Counted from the stretch's first letter, positions 42,183-50,211 are shown. The stretch: 52,314 nt of DNA from Rhodococcus ruber (GCF_027270735.1 NZ_JAPWIJ010000011.1:1-52314); one strand, 5' to 3'. Numbers and translations: made by a program. The notes: generated by a model not told the origin, from the letters alone.

Positions 42183-42642
42183 CGGGTGTCTCCTGTTCGT
42201 CGGGTTCGGGCTCTTGCGTCGACTCGTTCTCACGACAGAACGAGTCGTAGATCTCGATCAGCACTTGCTTCTGCCGTTCGGTGATGTGCTCATCGCCGAG
42301 CAGAGCTTCGCGCACCGGACCGTGGGGACGCGCTTCCAAGATCCCGGCCCGGACGTACAGCACCTCCGAGGAGACGCGCAGACCCTTGGCTATCTGCGCT
42401 AGTACTTCTGCGGACGGGTTGCGCAGTCCGCGTTCGATCTGGCTCAGGTAGGGGTTGCTCACTCCGGCCCGACTGGCGAGTTGCCGCATGGATACCTGCG
42501 CGGCTTCCCGCTGTGACCGGATGTAGCTCCCGATGTCCTGCGCCGCAGTCGTCACGACTGCAGCCACAAGATCCCCCGCCTCGGCGACGACCTGCGTCGC
42601 CTCGGTCGCCTTCGCGACCAGATCCCCCTCGTTCTCGGCCAT
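42175..42642 (-). CDS. XRE-family transcriptional regulator (Rv0474-like)
   Basis: This 155-residue DNA-binding protein has a Cro/C1 HTH at about 38-93 (VSMRQLASRAGVSNPYLSQIERGLRNPS), an Ala/Val-rich N-terminal helix and an acidic tail. The frame opens at 42705. I chose the ATG at 42642, with AGGAGG 5 nt upstream. It overlaps hbhA by 8 bp and so probably controls or co-varies with it. Upstream are iterated 11-bp repeats over a recognisable promoter, suggesting autoregulation. Confidence 0.88.
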   Translation of the reverse strand: MAENEGDLVAKATEATQVVAEAGDLVAAVVTTAAQDIGSYIRSQREAAQVSMRQLASRAGVSNPYLSQIERGLRNPSAEVLAQIAKGLRVSSEVLYVRAGILEARPHGPVREALLGDEHITERQKQVLIEIYDSFCRENESTQEPEPDEQETPDV

Positions 42643-42672
42643 CTCGGCCTCCTGGTTTCGGTGTCCTACTGG

Positions 42673-42722
42673 ACGGTACCGAAGGGTGCTAACTATTGCA
42701 AGCACTCTGCTAGCACTAGTGC
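42673..42722 (-). promoter_or_regulatory. XRE-hbhA promoter with iterated 11-bp repeats
   Basis: On the minus strand, -35 TTGCAA (42696-42701) and -10 TACCGT (42673-42678) are 17 bp apart. On the plus strand, TGCAAGCACTC (42697-42707) and TGCTAGCACTA (42708-42718) are 11-bp direct repeats, preceded by the degenerate TGCTAACTAT (42687-42696). The second overlaps the palindrome GCACTAGTGC (42713-42722). The array overlaps the DUF445 stop codon. Confidence 0.55.
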
Positions 42723-43990
42723 CCGAAGATCAGATCCGAGATCGTGTAGATGGCCAGTCCGGCGATGGATCCGACGACGGTTCCATTGATTCGAATGAAC
42801 TGGAGATCGCGTCCGACCTGCAGTTCGATCTTCTTGCTCGCTTCCTCTGCATCCCACCGCGCAACGGTGTCGCCGATGATCGTGGTGATCTCGTCCGCGT
42901 AGTTCGCAGCGATGTACCGTGCTCCGCCGAGCAGCCAACCGTCGGCCTTCCCCCGCAATTCGTCGTCGTCACGTAGACGAATTCCGAAGTTGACGGTGTT
43001 CTCCTTGATCTTGGTGCGCAACGTACTGGTCGGGTCGTCCACCGACTCGGTGATCAGACGCTTGGCGACCTTCCACGTCGCCGCAGCGAGCCCGGTGATC
43101 TCCTCGCGGCCCATGATCTGCGCCTTGAGCTTCTCGGCCTTCTCGATGGTGGTGGGATCGTGTTGCAGATCGTTGGCGTAGTCGATCAAGAACTTGTTGG
43201 CCGCCAGCCGAACATCGTGTTCGGGGTTGGACCTGATCTTCCACGTGAACTCGACGAGCTCCTTGTAGACCTTCTCGCCCAGCAAGGTGTCGACGAACTT
43301 CGGCGACCAGTTCGGGGAATCTCGGGCCACGACACGATCGATCATTTCCTGGCTGCCCAGAGCCCACTGATGAGCCCGCTCGGCAAGCATGTCGATCAGC
43401 GGCAGCTGACGGTTCTCACGGAGCAATTCGTCGAGGATGCGGCCGATCGGCGGACCCCACTGCGGATCGGCGAGTCGGCGCACGATGGTGCTGTCGATCA
43501 CCGCGGTGATGTCCTCGTCGTTGAGCACGTCGACCACACCGTGCAGCACGGTCGCCGCCTCGGCCGCAACGCGCTCGGCATTGTCGGGCTGGGCGAGCCA
43601 GGTACCCAACCGCAACGGAACCTGCGCCGACGCAACCTTCTCCGACACCACCTCGGGCGCAAGGAAATTGCTGCCGACGAACGAGCTCAGGCTTGCGCCC
43701 AGCTGGTCCTTCTTCTTCTTGATCAGTGCCGTGTGGGGAATCGGGATGCCCAGCGGATGCTTGAACAATGCGGTCACCGCGAACCAGTCCGCGAGCGCGC
43801 CCACCATTCCCGCCTCCGACGCCGCGCGTACGTACCCCACCCACGCGCCCGCACCCGTCGACTCCTGCCAGCGGCAGAACAGGTAGACGATCGATGCGAA
43901 GACGAGGAAGCCCGTCGCGACCGTTTTCATCTTGCGGAGGTCGCGGCGCTTGGTGTCGTCGTCGAAGTTCATGAGCTGCACAACCGACAT
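42716..43990 (-). CDS. DUF445 membrane-associated protein (Rv0473-like)
   Basis: This 424-residue DUF445 (YjiN-type) protein has an N-terminal membrane segment (about 25-42, TGFLVFASIVYLFCRWQ), then GYVRAASEAGMVGALADWFAVTALFKHPLGIPIPHTALI, the family signature, a long helical middle and a C-terminal membrane segment (GSIAGLAIYTISDLIFG). Function is unknown. The ATG at 43990 or 43972 could start translation; no ribosome binding site decides. It is divergent from the TetR gene. Confidence 0.87.
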   Translation of the reverse strand: MSVVQLMNFDDDTKRRDLRKMKTVATGFLVFASIVYLFCRWQESTGAGAWVGYVRAASEAGMVGALADWFAVTALFKHPLGIPIPHTALIKKKKDQLGASLSSFVGSNFLAPEVVSEKVASAQVPLRLGTWLAQPDNAERVAAEAATVLHGVVDVLNDEDITAVIDSTIVRRLADPQWGPPIGRILDELLRENRQLPLIDMLAERAHQWALGSQEMIDRVVARDSPNWSPKFVDTLLGEKVYKELVEFTWKIRSNPEHDVRLAANKFLIDYANDLQHDPTTIEKAEKLKAQIMGREEITGLAAATWKVAKRLITESVDDPTSTLRTKIKENTVNFGIRLRDDDELRGKADGWLLGGARYIAANYADEITTIIGDTVARWDAEEASKKIELQVGRDLQFIRINGTVVGSIAGLAIYTISDLIFGH

Positions 43991-44051
43991 TGTGCCCAGA
44001 AATGTGTCGGATCAACCGGACACAGCCTGCAATGGTGTCGGAGAAGGCGCA

Positions 44052-44057
44052 TAGGGT
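44052..44057 (+). promoter_or_regulatory. Putative -10 of the TetR gene
   Basis: TAGGGT lies 6 nt before the GTG at 44064, consistent with a leaderless mRNA. Confidence 0.45.
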
Positions 44058-44063
44058 GGAGTT

Positions 44064-44801
44064 GTGGCGAGAAATACGACGGAGGCAAAGCTGGACGAGT
44101 CCGGGCCGAGCGAGGAAAAGCCGAAAGCCGAGAAGCCGGACGGACGCAAACGTCGGTGGCGCGAGCACAAGATCGCTCGGCGCGAGGAACTCGTCGACGG
44201 CACGTTGGCCGCGATCAGGTTGCGCGGCCGAGAGATCGGAATGGACGAGATCGCGTCGGAGATCGGCATCTCGAAGACGGTGCTCTACCGGTACTTCACC
44301 GATAAGAACGACCTGACCAGCGCCACCATGTCGCGGTACGTCGAGACGACGCTCGCCCCGCGGATCTACTCCGCCATCTCGCACGAACTCGACGAGTACG
44401 AGCTCACCCGCGTTGTGGTGACCGCGTACGTAGAGACGGTGGCCACCGATCCCGAGGTGTACCTCTACGTCATGGCGAACAACGCCGGCAACAACCGCGA
44501 TGTCGTCGCCGAGTCCGAACGCATGATTGCCGAGTTGCTCTCGACCGTGCTCGGTGAACGTCTACGTCAACGCGAAATGGACTCCGGTGGATCGGTGCCC
44601 TGGGCCTTTGCCATCGTCGGCGCGGTCCAGTTGGCAACGCACTGGTGGATTTCCAACAAATCCATGTCGGCAGACGACCTGATCGATTACCTCTGCATGA
44701 TGATGTGGGGCGGAATCCACGGTGTCGCGATGGCCGACGGATCACCCGCGAAATTCAAGTCACAACCGCACCCGCTGGTCGACGAGCCGAACGAGTCCTG
44801 A
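44064..44801 (+). CDS. TetR-family regulator (Rv0472c-like)
   Basis: This 245-residue TetR regulator has a charged N-terminal extension (about 1-38, Lys/Glu-rich) and an HTH at about 58-80 (IGMDEIASEIGISKTVLYRYFTDKNDL), followed by an all-helical ligand domain. The mycobacterial homologue lies at the same position beside the DUF445 gene. The ligand and targets are unknown; the divergent DUF445 gene is a likely target. Confidence 0.9.
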   Translation: MARNTTEAKLDESGPSEEKPKAEKPDGRKRRWREHKIARREELVDGTLAAIRLRGREIGMDEIASEIGISKTVLYRYFTDKNDLTSATMSRYVETTLAPRIYSAISHELDEYELTRVVVTAYVETVATDPEVYLYVMANNAGNNRDVVAESERMIAELLSTVLGERLRQREMDSGGSVPWAFAIVGAVQLATHWWISNKSMSADDLIDYLCMMMWGGIHGVAMADGSPAKFKSQPHPLVDEPNES

Positions 44802-44846
44802 CGCTCGCCAGTTTGAGATCCGGCCCGGTCGGACATTCGAACAGGT

Positions 44847-45392
44847 ATGACTACCGATACCTTGACCGGACGCCGCATCGCCATTCTCGCTACCGACGGC
44901 GTCGAACAAGTCGAGCTGGTGCAGCCTCGTGAGGCCGTCGAAAATGCCGGAGCCACAGTCACATTGGTTTCTCTGGACCACGGCGACATCCAAGCGATGG
45001 AGAGCGACGTGCATGCCGCCGACACCTTCACGGTCGATCGCGTCGTCGCCGATGTCTCGGCCGACGACTTCGATGCGCTGATCCTGCCCGGCGGAACCAC
45101 CAACCCCGATCAGCTCCGCGTCGACGCCGAGGCAGTCGCGTTCGTCCGCGCGTTCGTGCAGGCACGCAAACCGGTCGGCGTGATCTGCCACGGTGCCTGG
45201 ACCCTCGTCGAGGCCGACGTACTGAAGGGGCGAACGTTGACGTCCTACCCGAGTATCCGCACCGACATCCGCAACGCAGGTGGCACAGTCGTCGACGAGG
45301 AAGTGGTCGTGGACGGCAACCTGGTCTCGAGCCGCAACCCGGACGACCTGCCGGCCTTCTGCGCGAAGATCGTGGAGCATTTCGCCGCTTGA
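44847..45392 (+). CDS. DJ-1/PfpI-family protein
   Basis: This 181-residue protein is of the DJ-1/PfpI (type 1 glutamine amidotransferase-like) superfamily. The nucleophile Cys is in GVICHGAW, the conserved Glu is in TDGVEQVEL near the N-terminus, and a His follows the Cys directly as in PfpI. Family members act as deglycases or proteases or in stress defence. It may be co-transcribed with the following binding protein, 16 bp downstream, but that gene has its own promoter-like signal. Confidence 0.9.
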   Translation: MTTDTLTGRRIAILATDGVEQVELVQPREAVENAGATVTLVSLDHGDIQAMESDVHAADTFTVDRVVADVSADDFDALILPGGTTNPDQLRVDAEAVAFVRAFVQARKPVGVICHGAWTLVEADVLKGRTLTSYPSIRTDIRNAGGTVVDEEVVVDGNLVSSRNPDDLPAFCAKIVEHFAA

Positions 45393-45410
45393 TAGGTTAG
45401 CGTGCCCTAT
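45392..45410 (+). promoter_or_regulatory. Candidate DtxR/IdeR iron box and leaderless promoter
   Basis: ATAGGTTAGCGTGCCCTAT matches the 19-bp iron-box consensus TTAGGTTAGGCTAACCTAA at 13 positions. It contains TAGCGT (45398-45403), a -10 that lies 5 nt before the ATG at 45409. A repressor bound here would block both promoter and start codon. Confidence 0.5.
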
Positions 45411-46392
45411 GCGCATTTCTCGTTCGTCGGCTCTGCCTGCGGCAGCCCTCGCCTTCGCCCTAGCCCTGACCGCATGCAGCTCCGACGCTGGTGACGGTGC
45501 CGATTCCCCCGAGGCAGGTGGCACCGTCGTCACCGACATGTTCGGCGACGTGGAAGTGCCGGCAAATCCCCAGCGCGTGGTGGCACTCGGTTGGTCCGAT
45601 GCCGAAACAGCACTGGCCCTGGGCGTTCAGCCCGTCGGTGCCAGTGACTGGCTCGGCGTCGGCGGAAACGGACTGGGCCCGTGGGTCGACGAGACGTACG
45701 ACACCGACCCCACGATCGTCGGCACCTTCGACGTCGATATGGAATCGGTCGCTGCTCTGGCCCCGGACCTGATTCTGTGGACTCGCAGCACCAACGACAG
45801 GACCGTGTACGACCAGCTGTCCGACATCGCACCCACCGTCGCGGCACCACCGGGAACCGACATCGCCTACGGCACCACGTGGGACGGCCAAACCGACATC
45901 GTCGCGCAGGCTCTCGGCAAAGTCGACGAGGGCAAGAAACTCGTCGACGACACCGAGGCCATGTTCGACGACACCGTCTCTGCCAACCCGGAGTTCGCCG
46001 ACAAGACCGTCGCCGTCGGCACGCTCTACAGCGGACAAGCCGGTGCGTACGTGCGCGGCGACACCCGCGTCGACTTCCTCGAAGCGCTGGGCCTGACCAA
46101 CGCCCCGGCAGTCCAGGATCGCGCAGAACCCGGCAAGTTCAGCATCGATCTGTCCGAGGAGAACCTCGCTGCCCTCGACGCCGACCTGACGGTCATGTTC
46201 CCCATCGGCTCCGGGCCCGAGGTGATCACCGACAACCCGTCGATCCAGGCCCTACCGTCGGCACGAGATGGACGCCTCGTCGTACTCGGCGACACCAACC
46301 TGTCCAACGCATTCTCGGCCGCCTCGGTCGCGGGCACCCGATACGCACTCGAGAACGCAGTGCCACTGTTCGCCGCACCACTGAAGGGCTAG
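45409..46392 (+). CDS. Iron-siderophore-type ABC substrate-binding lipoprotein
   Basis: This 327-residue periplasmic-binding lipoprotein of the FepB/FecB class has a signal with lipobox Cys23 (LALTAC) and two lobes with a helical linker: VEVPANPQRVVALGWSDAETALALG in lobe 1 and DKTVAVGTLYSGQAGAYVRG in lobe 2. It likely delivers a ferric siderophore to an FecCD-type permease that is not in this window. The frame opens at 45280, but the ATG at 45409 gives the signal peptide. An IdeR-like box overlaps the start. Confidence 0.9.
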   Translation: MRISRSSALPAAALAFALALTACSSDAGDGADSPEAGGTVVTDMFGDVEVPANPQRVVALGWSDAETALALGVQPVGASDWLGVGGNGLGPWVDETYDTDPTIVGTFDVDMESVAALAPDLILWTRSTNDRTVYDQLSDIAPTVAAPPGTDIAYGTTWDGQTDIVAQALGKVDEGKKLVDDTEAMFDDTVSANPEFADKTVAVGTLYSGQAGAYVRGDTRVDFLEALGLTNAPAVQDRAEPGKFSIDLSEENLAALDADLTVMFPIGSGPEVITDNPSIQALPSARDGRLVVLGDTNLSNAFSAASVAGTRYALENAVPLFAAPLKG

Positions 46393-46395
46393 ATC

Positions 46396-46451
46396 ACAAG
46401 CCCCCGGGGCTTGTCACGCTCTCCCCGGCGGGCTTGTCACACTCTTCCCGG
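46396..46451. repeat. Hairpin and 23-bp direct repeats after the siderophore-binding gene
   Basis: ACAAGCCCC (46396-46404) and GGGGCTTGT (46406-46414) can form a terminator-like hairpin 4 bp after the stop. Two 23-bp imperfect direct repeats (46406-46428 and 46429-46451), each with GGGCTTGTCAC, follow head to tail. The second overlaps the last codons of the convergent PPOX gene. Confidence 0.6.
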
Positions 46452-46898
46452 GGGAAATCCACCCGCGGCGATCGGGCCCCAGGTGTCGATCACGATGCGT
46501 ATCAACGACTTTCCCTGCTTCACCATCGCCGCGCGGTACTCGTCCCAATCCGAGTGCTCGCCGGCGATGCTGCGGAAGTACTCCACCAGAGGCTCGACGG
46601 CGTCGGGGAGATCGATGATCTCGGCCGTGCCGTCGACCTGCACGTAATCGCCGTTCCAATCGTCACTGTGCACCAGCACCGTGACGGCCGAATTGCGGCG
46701 AATGTTCAGCACTTTCGCACGCTCGGGGTACGTGGCGATCACGATGCGGCCCTCGGAGTCCACTCCGGCGGACACCGGTGAGACCTGCAGACCGTCGTCG
46801 CGTTTGCGGGTGATCAACGTGTGGTGATGCCGCGGAGAGACGAACTCGAGCAGTTGCTCACGCGTTGCGGATTCGGCTTTTGCGATCGTAGGGGCCAT
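46437..46898 (-). CDS. PPOX-class (split beta-barrel) F420- or flavin-dependent protein
   Basis: This 153-residue protein has the pyridoxamine-5'-phosphate-oxidase-like split barrel (HTLITRKRDDGLQVSPVSAGVD, RNSAVTVLVHSDDW, YVQVDGTAEII). The mycobacterial relatives are F420H2-dependent reductases or biliverdin/flavin-binding proteins; the cofactor cannot be told here. The ATG at 46898 lies 7 nt after TACGAT (46906-46911), which supports this start over the one at 46907. It is divergent from ppk2 with 33 bp between starts. Confidence 0.85.
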   Translation of the reverse strand: MAPTIAKAESATREQLLEFVSPRHHHTLITRKRDDGLQVSPVSAGVDSEGRIVIATYPERAKVLNIRRNSAVTVLVHSDDWNGDYVQVDGTAEIIDLPDAVEPLVEYFRSIAGEHSDWDEYRAAMVKQGKSLIRIVIDTWGPIAAGGFPPGRV

Positions 46899-46931
46899 GC
46901 GTTCCATCGTAGAGAAGTAGTCTCATCGGTC
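46899..46931. promoter_or_regulatory. Compact divergent leaderless promoters, PPOX / ppk2
   Basis: The gap holds TACGAT on the minus strand (46906-46911), 7 nt from the PPOX ATG, and TAGTCT on the plus strand (46918-46923), 8 nt from the ppk2 ATG. Both -35 regions must lie in or across the opposite gene start, so the two promoters may interfere. Confidence 0.5.
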
Positions 46932-47789
46932 ATGGCCGACAAGTCGAAATTGTGGACGCAATCTCCCGTCGATGTGCTGCGCGCCAGTGCCTCTCCTCGC
47001 GTGGAGGACATCGATTTCACGGCCACACCGGGCTTCGACGGGAAGAAGTCGCACGGCAACGACGTCCTCGAAGAACGCGGCGCGGTACTGGCCGCGCTGC
47101 AGGAGAAGCTCTACGCGCACGGGCGCACCGGCGACAGTCGATCGGTTCTGCTGGTGCTGCAGGGCATGGATACCGCGGGCAAGGGCGGAATGGTCAAGCA
47201 CGTCATCGGAATGGTCGATCCGCAAGGAGTCGACCTGGCGTCGTTCGGAGTTCCGACGCAGGAGGAGAAGCAACACCATTACCTGTGGCGCATCCGAAAG
47301 GCACTCCCGCGGGCCGGCCGAATCGGGGTGTTCGATCGCTCCCACTACGAGGACGTACTCGTCGTCGCGGTCCACGATCTGGTGCCACGACAGGTGTGGG
47401 AGAAGCGGTTCGACGAGATCAATGCTTTCGAGAAGGAGTTGACCGACGAGGGGACCATCGTGGTCAAGGTCGCGTTGTTCGTCTCGGCGGACGAGCAGAA
47501 GAAACGGCTGCAAGAACGGCTCGATCGGCCGGACAAGCATTGGAAGTACAACCCCGGTGACGTCACCGAGCGCGGTTTCCTACCGCAGTACCGGACGGCA
47601 TATCAGCGGGTTCTCGATCGCACGGATACAGATCACGCACCCTGGTACGTCGTGCCGGCCGACCGTAAGTGGTACAGCCGCTTGGCTGTCACCGAGATCT
47701 TGATCGACGCACTCGAGCAGCTCGATCTCGACTGGCCCGCACCCGATTTCGATGTCGAGTACGAGAAGAAGCGTCTCGCCGAGAGCTGA
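46932..47789 (+). CDS. ppk2: Polyphosphate kinase 2 family protein
   Basis: This 285-residue PPK2-family nucleotide phosphotransferase uses polyphosphate to phosphorylate nucleotides. Walker A is GMDTAGKGG (78-86) and Walker B lies in GVFDRSHYEDVLV; lid residues are in LQERLDRPDKHWKYNPGDVTER. The single-domain, ~285-aa form is typical of class I or III, which prefer ADP/GDP or both AMP and ADP; the class is not resolved. The frame opens at 46821, antisense to the neighbour; the ATG at 46932 fits the family. It ends before a strong hairpin. Confidence 0.9.
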   Translation: MADKSKLWTQSPVDVLRASASPRVEDIDFTATPGFDGKKSHGNDVLEERGAVLAALQEKLYAHGRTGDSRSVLLVLQGMDTAGKGGMVKHVIGMVDPQGVDLASFGVPTQEEKQHHYLWRIRKALPRAGRIGVFDRSHYEDVLVVAVHDLVPRQVWEKRFDEINAFEKELTDEGTIVVKVALFVSADEQKKRLQERLDRPDKHWKYNPGDVTERGFLPQYRTAYQRVLDRTDTDHAPWYVVPADRKWYSRLAVTEILIDALEQLDLDWPAPDFDVEYEKKRLAES

Positions 47790-47794
47790 GCGAG

Positions 47795-47829
47795 AGAAGG
47801 GCCCGCGACGTATGGTCGCGGGCCCTTCT
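47795..47829. terminator. Strong bidirectional terminator, ppk2 / adhC
   Basis: AGAAGGGCCCGCGAC (47795-47809) and GTCGCGGGCCCTTCT (47815-47829) form a perfect 15-bp stem with a 5-nt loop, followed by TCTC on the plus strand. It separates convergent genes. Confidence 0.9.
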
Positions 47830-47857
47830 TCTCATGCTGGGTGGAGCGTGACGCAGA

Positions 47858-48898
47858 TCAGAACGTCGCTGCGTCGATCACGAAGCGGTAGCGCACGTCG
47901 GACTTGACGACGCGGTCGTAGGCCTCGTTGATCTTCTCGGCCGGAATGAGCTCGATCTCGGCGCCGATGTGGTGCTCGGCGCAGAAGTCCAGCATTTCCT
48001 GGGTCTCGGCGATGCCGCCGACCATGGAACCGGCGAACGAGCGACGGTTGGCCAGCAGGTTGAAGGCCGGCACCTCGAGGGGCTTTTCGGGAACGCCCAG
48101 CTCGACGAGGGTGCCGTTGCGCGCCAGCAGTCCCAGGTACTTGCCCATGGGCAGGTTCGCGGACACGGTGTTGAGGATCAGGTCGAATTTGCCCTGCAGA
48201 TCCTTGAGCGCGGTGGTGTCCTTGGTGGCGTAGTACTCGTCGGCACCGTAGGCCTTGCCGTCGGCTTCCTTGGCGTCCGTCTGGCTCAGCACGGTGACGT
48301 GTGCGCCCATGGCGTGAGCGATCTTGACGCCGACGTGGCCCAGGCCGCCCATACCGATGATGGCAACCTTCTTGTCCGGGCCCGCTCCCCAGTGCTTGAG
48401 CGGCGAGTACAGCGTGATGCCCGCGCACAGCAGGGGTGCGGCGACATCGAGTTCGACGCCCTCGGGGATGCCGAGCACGAACTTCTCCGTGACGACGATC
48501 TGGGTGGAGTAGCCACCGTTGGTGAACTCGCCCTCGTAGGTCTTCGAGTTGTAGGTCTGAACGACGCCCTTGGTGCAGTACTGCTCGTCGCCGTCCTTGC
48601 ACGCCTCGCACTCGCCGCAGGAGTCCACGAAACAGCCGACGCCGACGCGGTCGCCCACCTTGCGGGTGGTCACCTCGGAGCCGACCTCGGCCACGATGCC
48701 GGCGATCTCGTGTCCGGGAACGACGGGATAAGTGGTGCCACCCCATTCGTTTCGAGCGGTGTGGATGTCGGAGTGACAGATGCCCGCGAACTTGACGTCG
48801 ATGAGGATGTCGTTCGGTCCGACTGCGCGTCGCTCGATCGTCGCCTTCTCGAGCGGGGCGTCCGGAGCGGTGGCCTGGTAAGCGGTAGCTGAAGTCAT
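47858..48898 (-). CDS. adhC: Zinc-dependent NADP-type alcohol dehydrogenase
   Basis: This 346-residue medium-chain dehydrogenase of the cinnamyl-alcohol type is very close to mycobacterial AdhC (Rv3045, 346 aa from memory). Catalytic zinc ligands lie in GICHSDIH and PGHE, and structural zinc Cys in [15 protein letters not shown]. The Rossmann motif is [11 protein letters not shown] and the C-terminus is DVRYRFVID. It reduces aldehydes or oxidises alcohols with NADP(H). The frame opens at 48937, but the ATG at 48898 fits the family length. A 19-bp inverted repeat lies just upstream. Confidence 0.94.
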   Translation of the reverse strand: MTSATAYQATAPDAPLEKATIERRAVGPNDILIDVKFAGICHSDIHTARNEWGGTTYPVVPGHEIAGIVAEVGSEVTTRKVGDRVGVGCFVDSCGECEACKDGDEQYCTKGVVQTYNSKTYEGEFTNGGYSTQIVVTEKFVLGIPEGVELDVAAPLLCAGITLYSPLKHWGAGPDKKVAIIGMGGLGHVGVKIAHAMGAHVTVLSQTDAKEADGKAYGADEYYATKDTTALKDLQGKFDLILNTVSANLPMGKYLGLLARNGTLVELGVPEKPLEVPAFNLLANRRSFAGSMVGGIAETQEMLDFCAEHHIGAEIELIPAEKINEAYDRVVKSDVRYRFVIDAATF

Positions 48899-48920
48899 GA
48901 CTACATTGCTACCTACGCAT

Positions 48921-48939
48921 CTGTGTAAGCGCAACACAG
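48921..48939 (-). promoter_or_regulatory. Inverted repeat in the adhC promoter
   Basis: CTGTGT-N7-ACACAG lies 23-41 bp before the adhC ATG. On the minus strand TTGCGC is followed after 17 bp by TAGCAA, a possible -35/-10 pair, and the repeat covers the -35. A dedicated aldehyde- or redox-responsive regulator is plausible but not visible nearby. Confidence 0.45.
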
Positions 48940-48994
48940 CTACCGCTTCGACCAGGCTATTCCTGGTCTAAACGAGTCGTTCGCAACAGTAACG

Positions 48995-49270
48995 TCAGCC
49001 GTTCTTGGCGATGTTGACGCCCAGCCACCCAACGTACGCCACCAGACCGACCAGTCCGATCTTGCGTGTCTTGGGGTACGCGATCGCCACGCCGACTGCC
49101 AATTCGGTGGCACCGTTGCGGCTGATCCAGGTTCGCGTGTCCTTGGGGAACGGGAGCTTGGTGATTCCCTCGAAGGCCTCGGGGACCACGAAGTGGGCGG
49201 CACCGGTGGCGGCCAATCCGATTCCGAATGCCTTGGTGACCAGACCGTTCGACTTCTTGGACTTGCTCAC
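48995..49270 (-). CDS. Small membrane protein, DoxX-like hypothetical
   Basis: This 91-residue protein has a Lys/Ser-rich N-terminus and three hydrophobic stretches (about 12-32, 53-65 and 70-87). RNGATELAVGVAIAYPKTRKIG resembles small DoxX/DUF-type membrane proteins, but I do not recognise the family with confidence. The GTG at 49270 has GGGAG 9 nt upstream. It may be the distal partner of a run with fadB2, 65 bp upstream. Confidence 0.7.
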   Translation of the reverse strand: MSKSKKSNGLVTKAFGIGLAATGAAHFVVPEAFEGITKLPFPKDTRTWISRNGATELAVGVAIAYPKTRKIGLVGLVAYVGWLGVNIAKNG

Positions 49271-49335
49271 TGACGCGCTCCCTGCGATCGACGTGGTTGA
49301 ACTGGCAAAACGACAATAGCGCTACGAGACAGCGG

Positions 49336-50211
49336 TTACTTTGCGACCCGGCCGTTCTCGTAGCGATAGAACCCGACTCCGGTCTTCTTTCCCACCTGCC
49401 CGGCCTCGACCATGCGCAACAGCAGCGGTGGGGCGGCGAACAACGGCTCCGCGAACTCGGAGTGCATCGAATCTGCAATGGCTTTCACAGTGTCGAGGCC
49501 GATCAAATCGGCGAGCGCAAGCGGCCCCATCGGGTGTGCGAGTCCCAGCACGGTTGCCTTGTCGACGTCTTCCTTGGTGGCGAATCCGGATTCGACCATC
49601 CGAATGGCCGAGAGCAGATACGGCACGAGCAGCGCGTTGACGACGAAGCCCGAGCGGTCTGCGGAGCGCACCACCTGCTTGCCGAGAATGTCACCCGCGA
49701 AACTCTCGGCGCGGTCGGCAACGGCTTCGGAGGTCGCGTCGGTGGTGACGAGCTCGACGAGCGGCAGTACCGGAACCGGGTTGAAGAAATGCAGTCCGAC
49801 GATTCGGTCCGGGGCCGTGGTGGCGGATCCGAGCGTCGTGATGGGAATCGAGGAGGTGTTCGAGGCCAATACGGCACCGGGGTCGATCACGACGGCGTCG
49901 AGCTCGGCGAAAATGTCGGCCTTGATCTTCTCGTCCTCGAGCACTGCTTCGACGACCAGTTGCCGGTCGGCGAAGTCTGCGAGATCGGAGGTGAAACGCA
50001 TGCTGCATGCTGCTTGCTCACGTTCACGTTCGGTGATCTTGCCGCTGCTGACACCGCGGTCCAGCGATTGCAGGATGCGGCTGCGACCGGCCGTTGCCAG
50101 TTCGCGAGTCTGCTCGTATACCAACACGTCGACGTGTGCGCGGGCGCAGACCTCCGCGATTCCTGCGCCCATCTGCCCTGCTCCGACGATCCCCACCCTC
50201 TCGACCGTCAT
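49336..50211 (-). CDS. fadB2: 3-hydroxybutyryl-CoA dehydrogenase
   Basis: This 291-residue NAD(P)-dependent 3-hydroxyacyl-CoA dehydrogenase has the dinucleotide motif VGIVGAGQMGAGIAEV at the N-terminus, the catalytic His in GLHFFNPVPVLPLVEL and the C-terminal domain with GRKTG-like VGKKTGVGFYRY. It corresponds to mycobacterial FadB2 (Rv0468), next to icl1 as here. The frame opens at 50250, but the ATG at 50211 has AGGAG 6 nt upstream. It lies 158 bp from aceA and may be co-transcribed or have its own promoter. Confidence 0.94.
   Translation of the reverse strand: MTVERVGIVGAGQMGAGIAEVCARAHVDVLVYEQTRELATAGRSRILQSLDRGVSSGKITEREREQAACSMRFTSDLADFADRQLVVEAVLEDEKIKADIFAELDAVVIDPGAVLASNTSSIPITTLGSATTAPDRIVGLHFFNPVPVLPLVELVTTDATSEAVADRAESFAGDILGKQVVRSADRSGFVVNALLVPYLLSAIRMVESGFATKEDVDKATVLGLAHPMGPLALADLIGLDTVKAIADSMHSEFAEPLFAAPPLLLRMVEAGQVGKKTGVGFYRYENGRVAK

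Noticed and set aside
42697..42722. CIRCE/HrcA heat-shock element (GCACTC)
   Set aside because: CIRCE needs an inverted GAGTGC arm about 9 nt away; here the GCACT units are direct repeats.
46821..46931. Upstream extension of ppk2
   Set aside because: It is antisense to the PPOX gene start, and the leaderless-type promoter and family N-terminus support the ATG at 46932.
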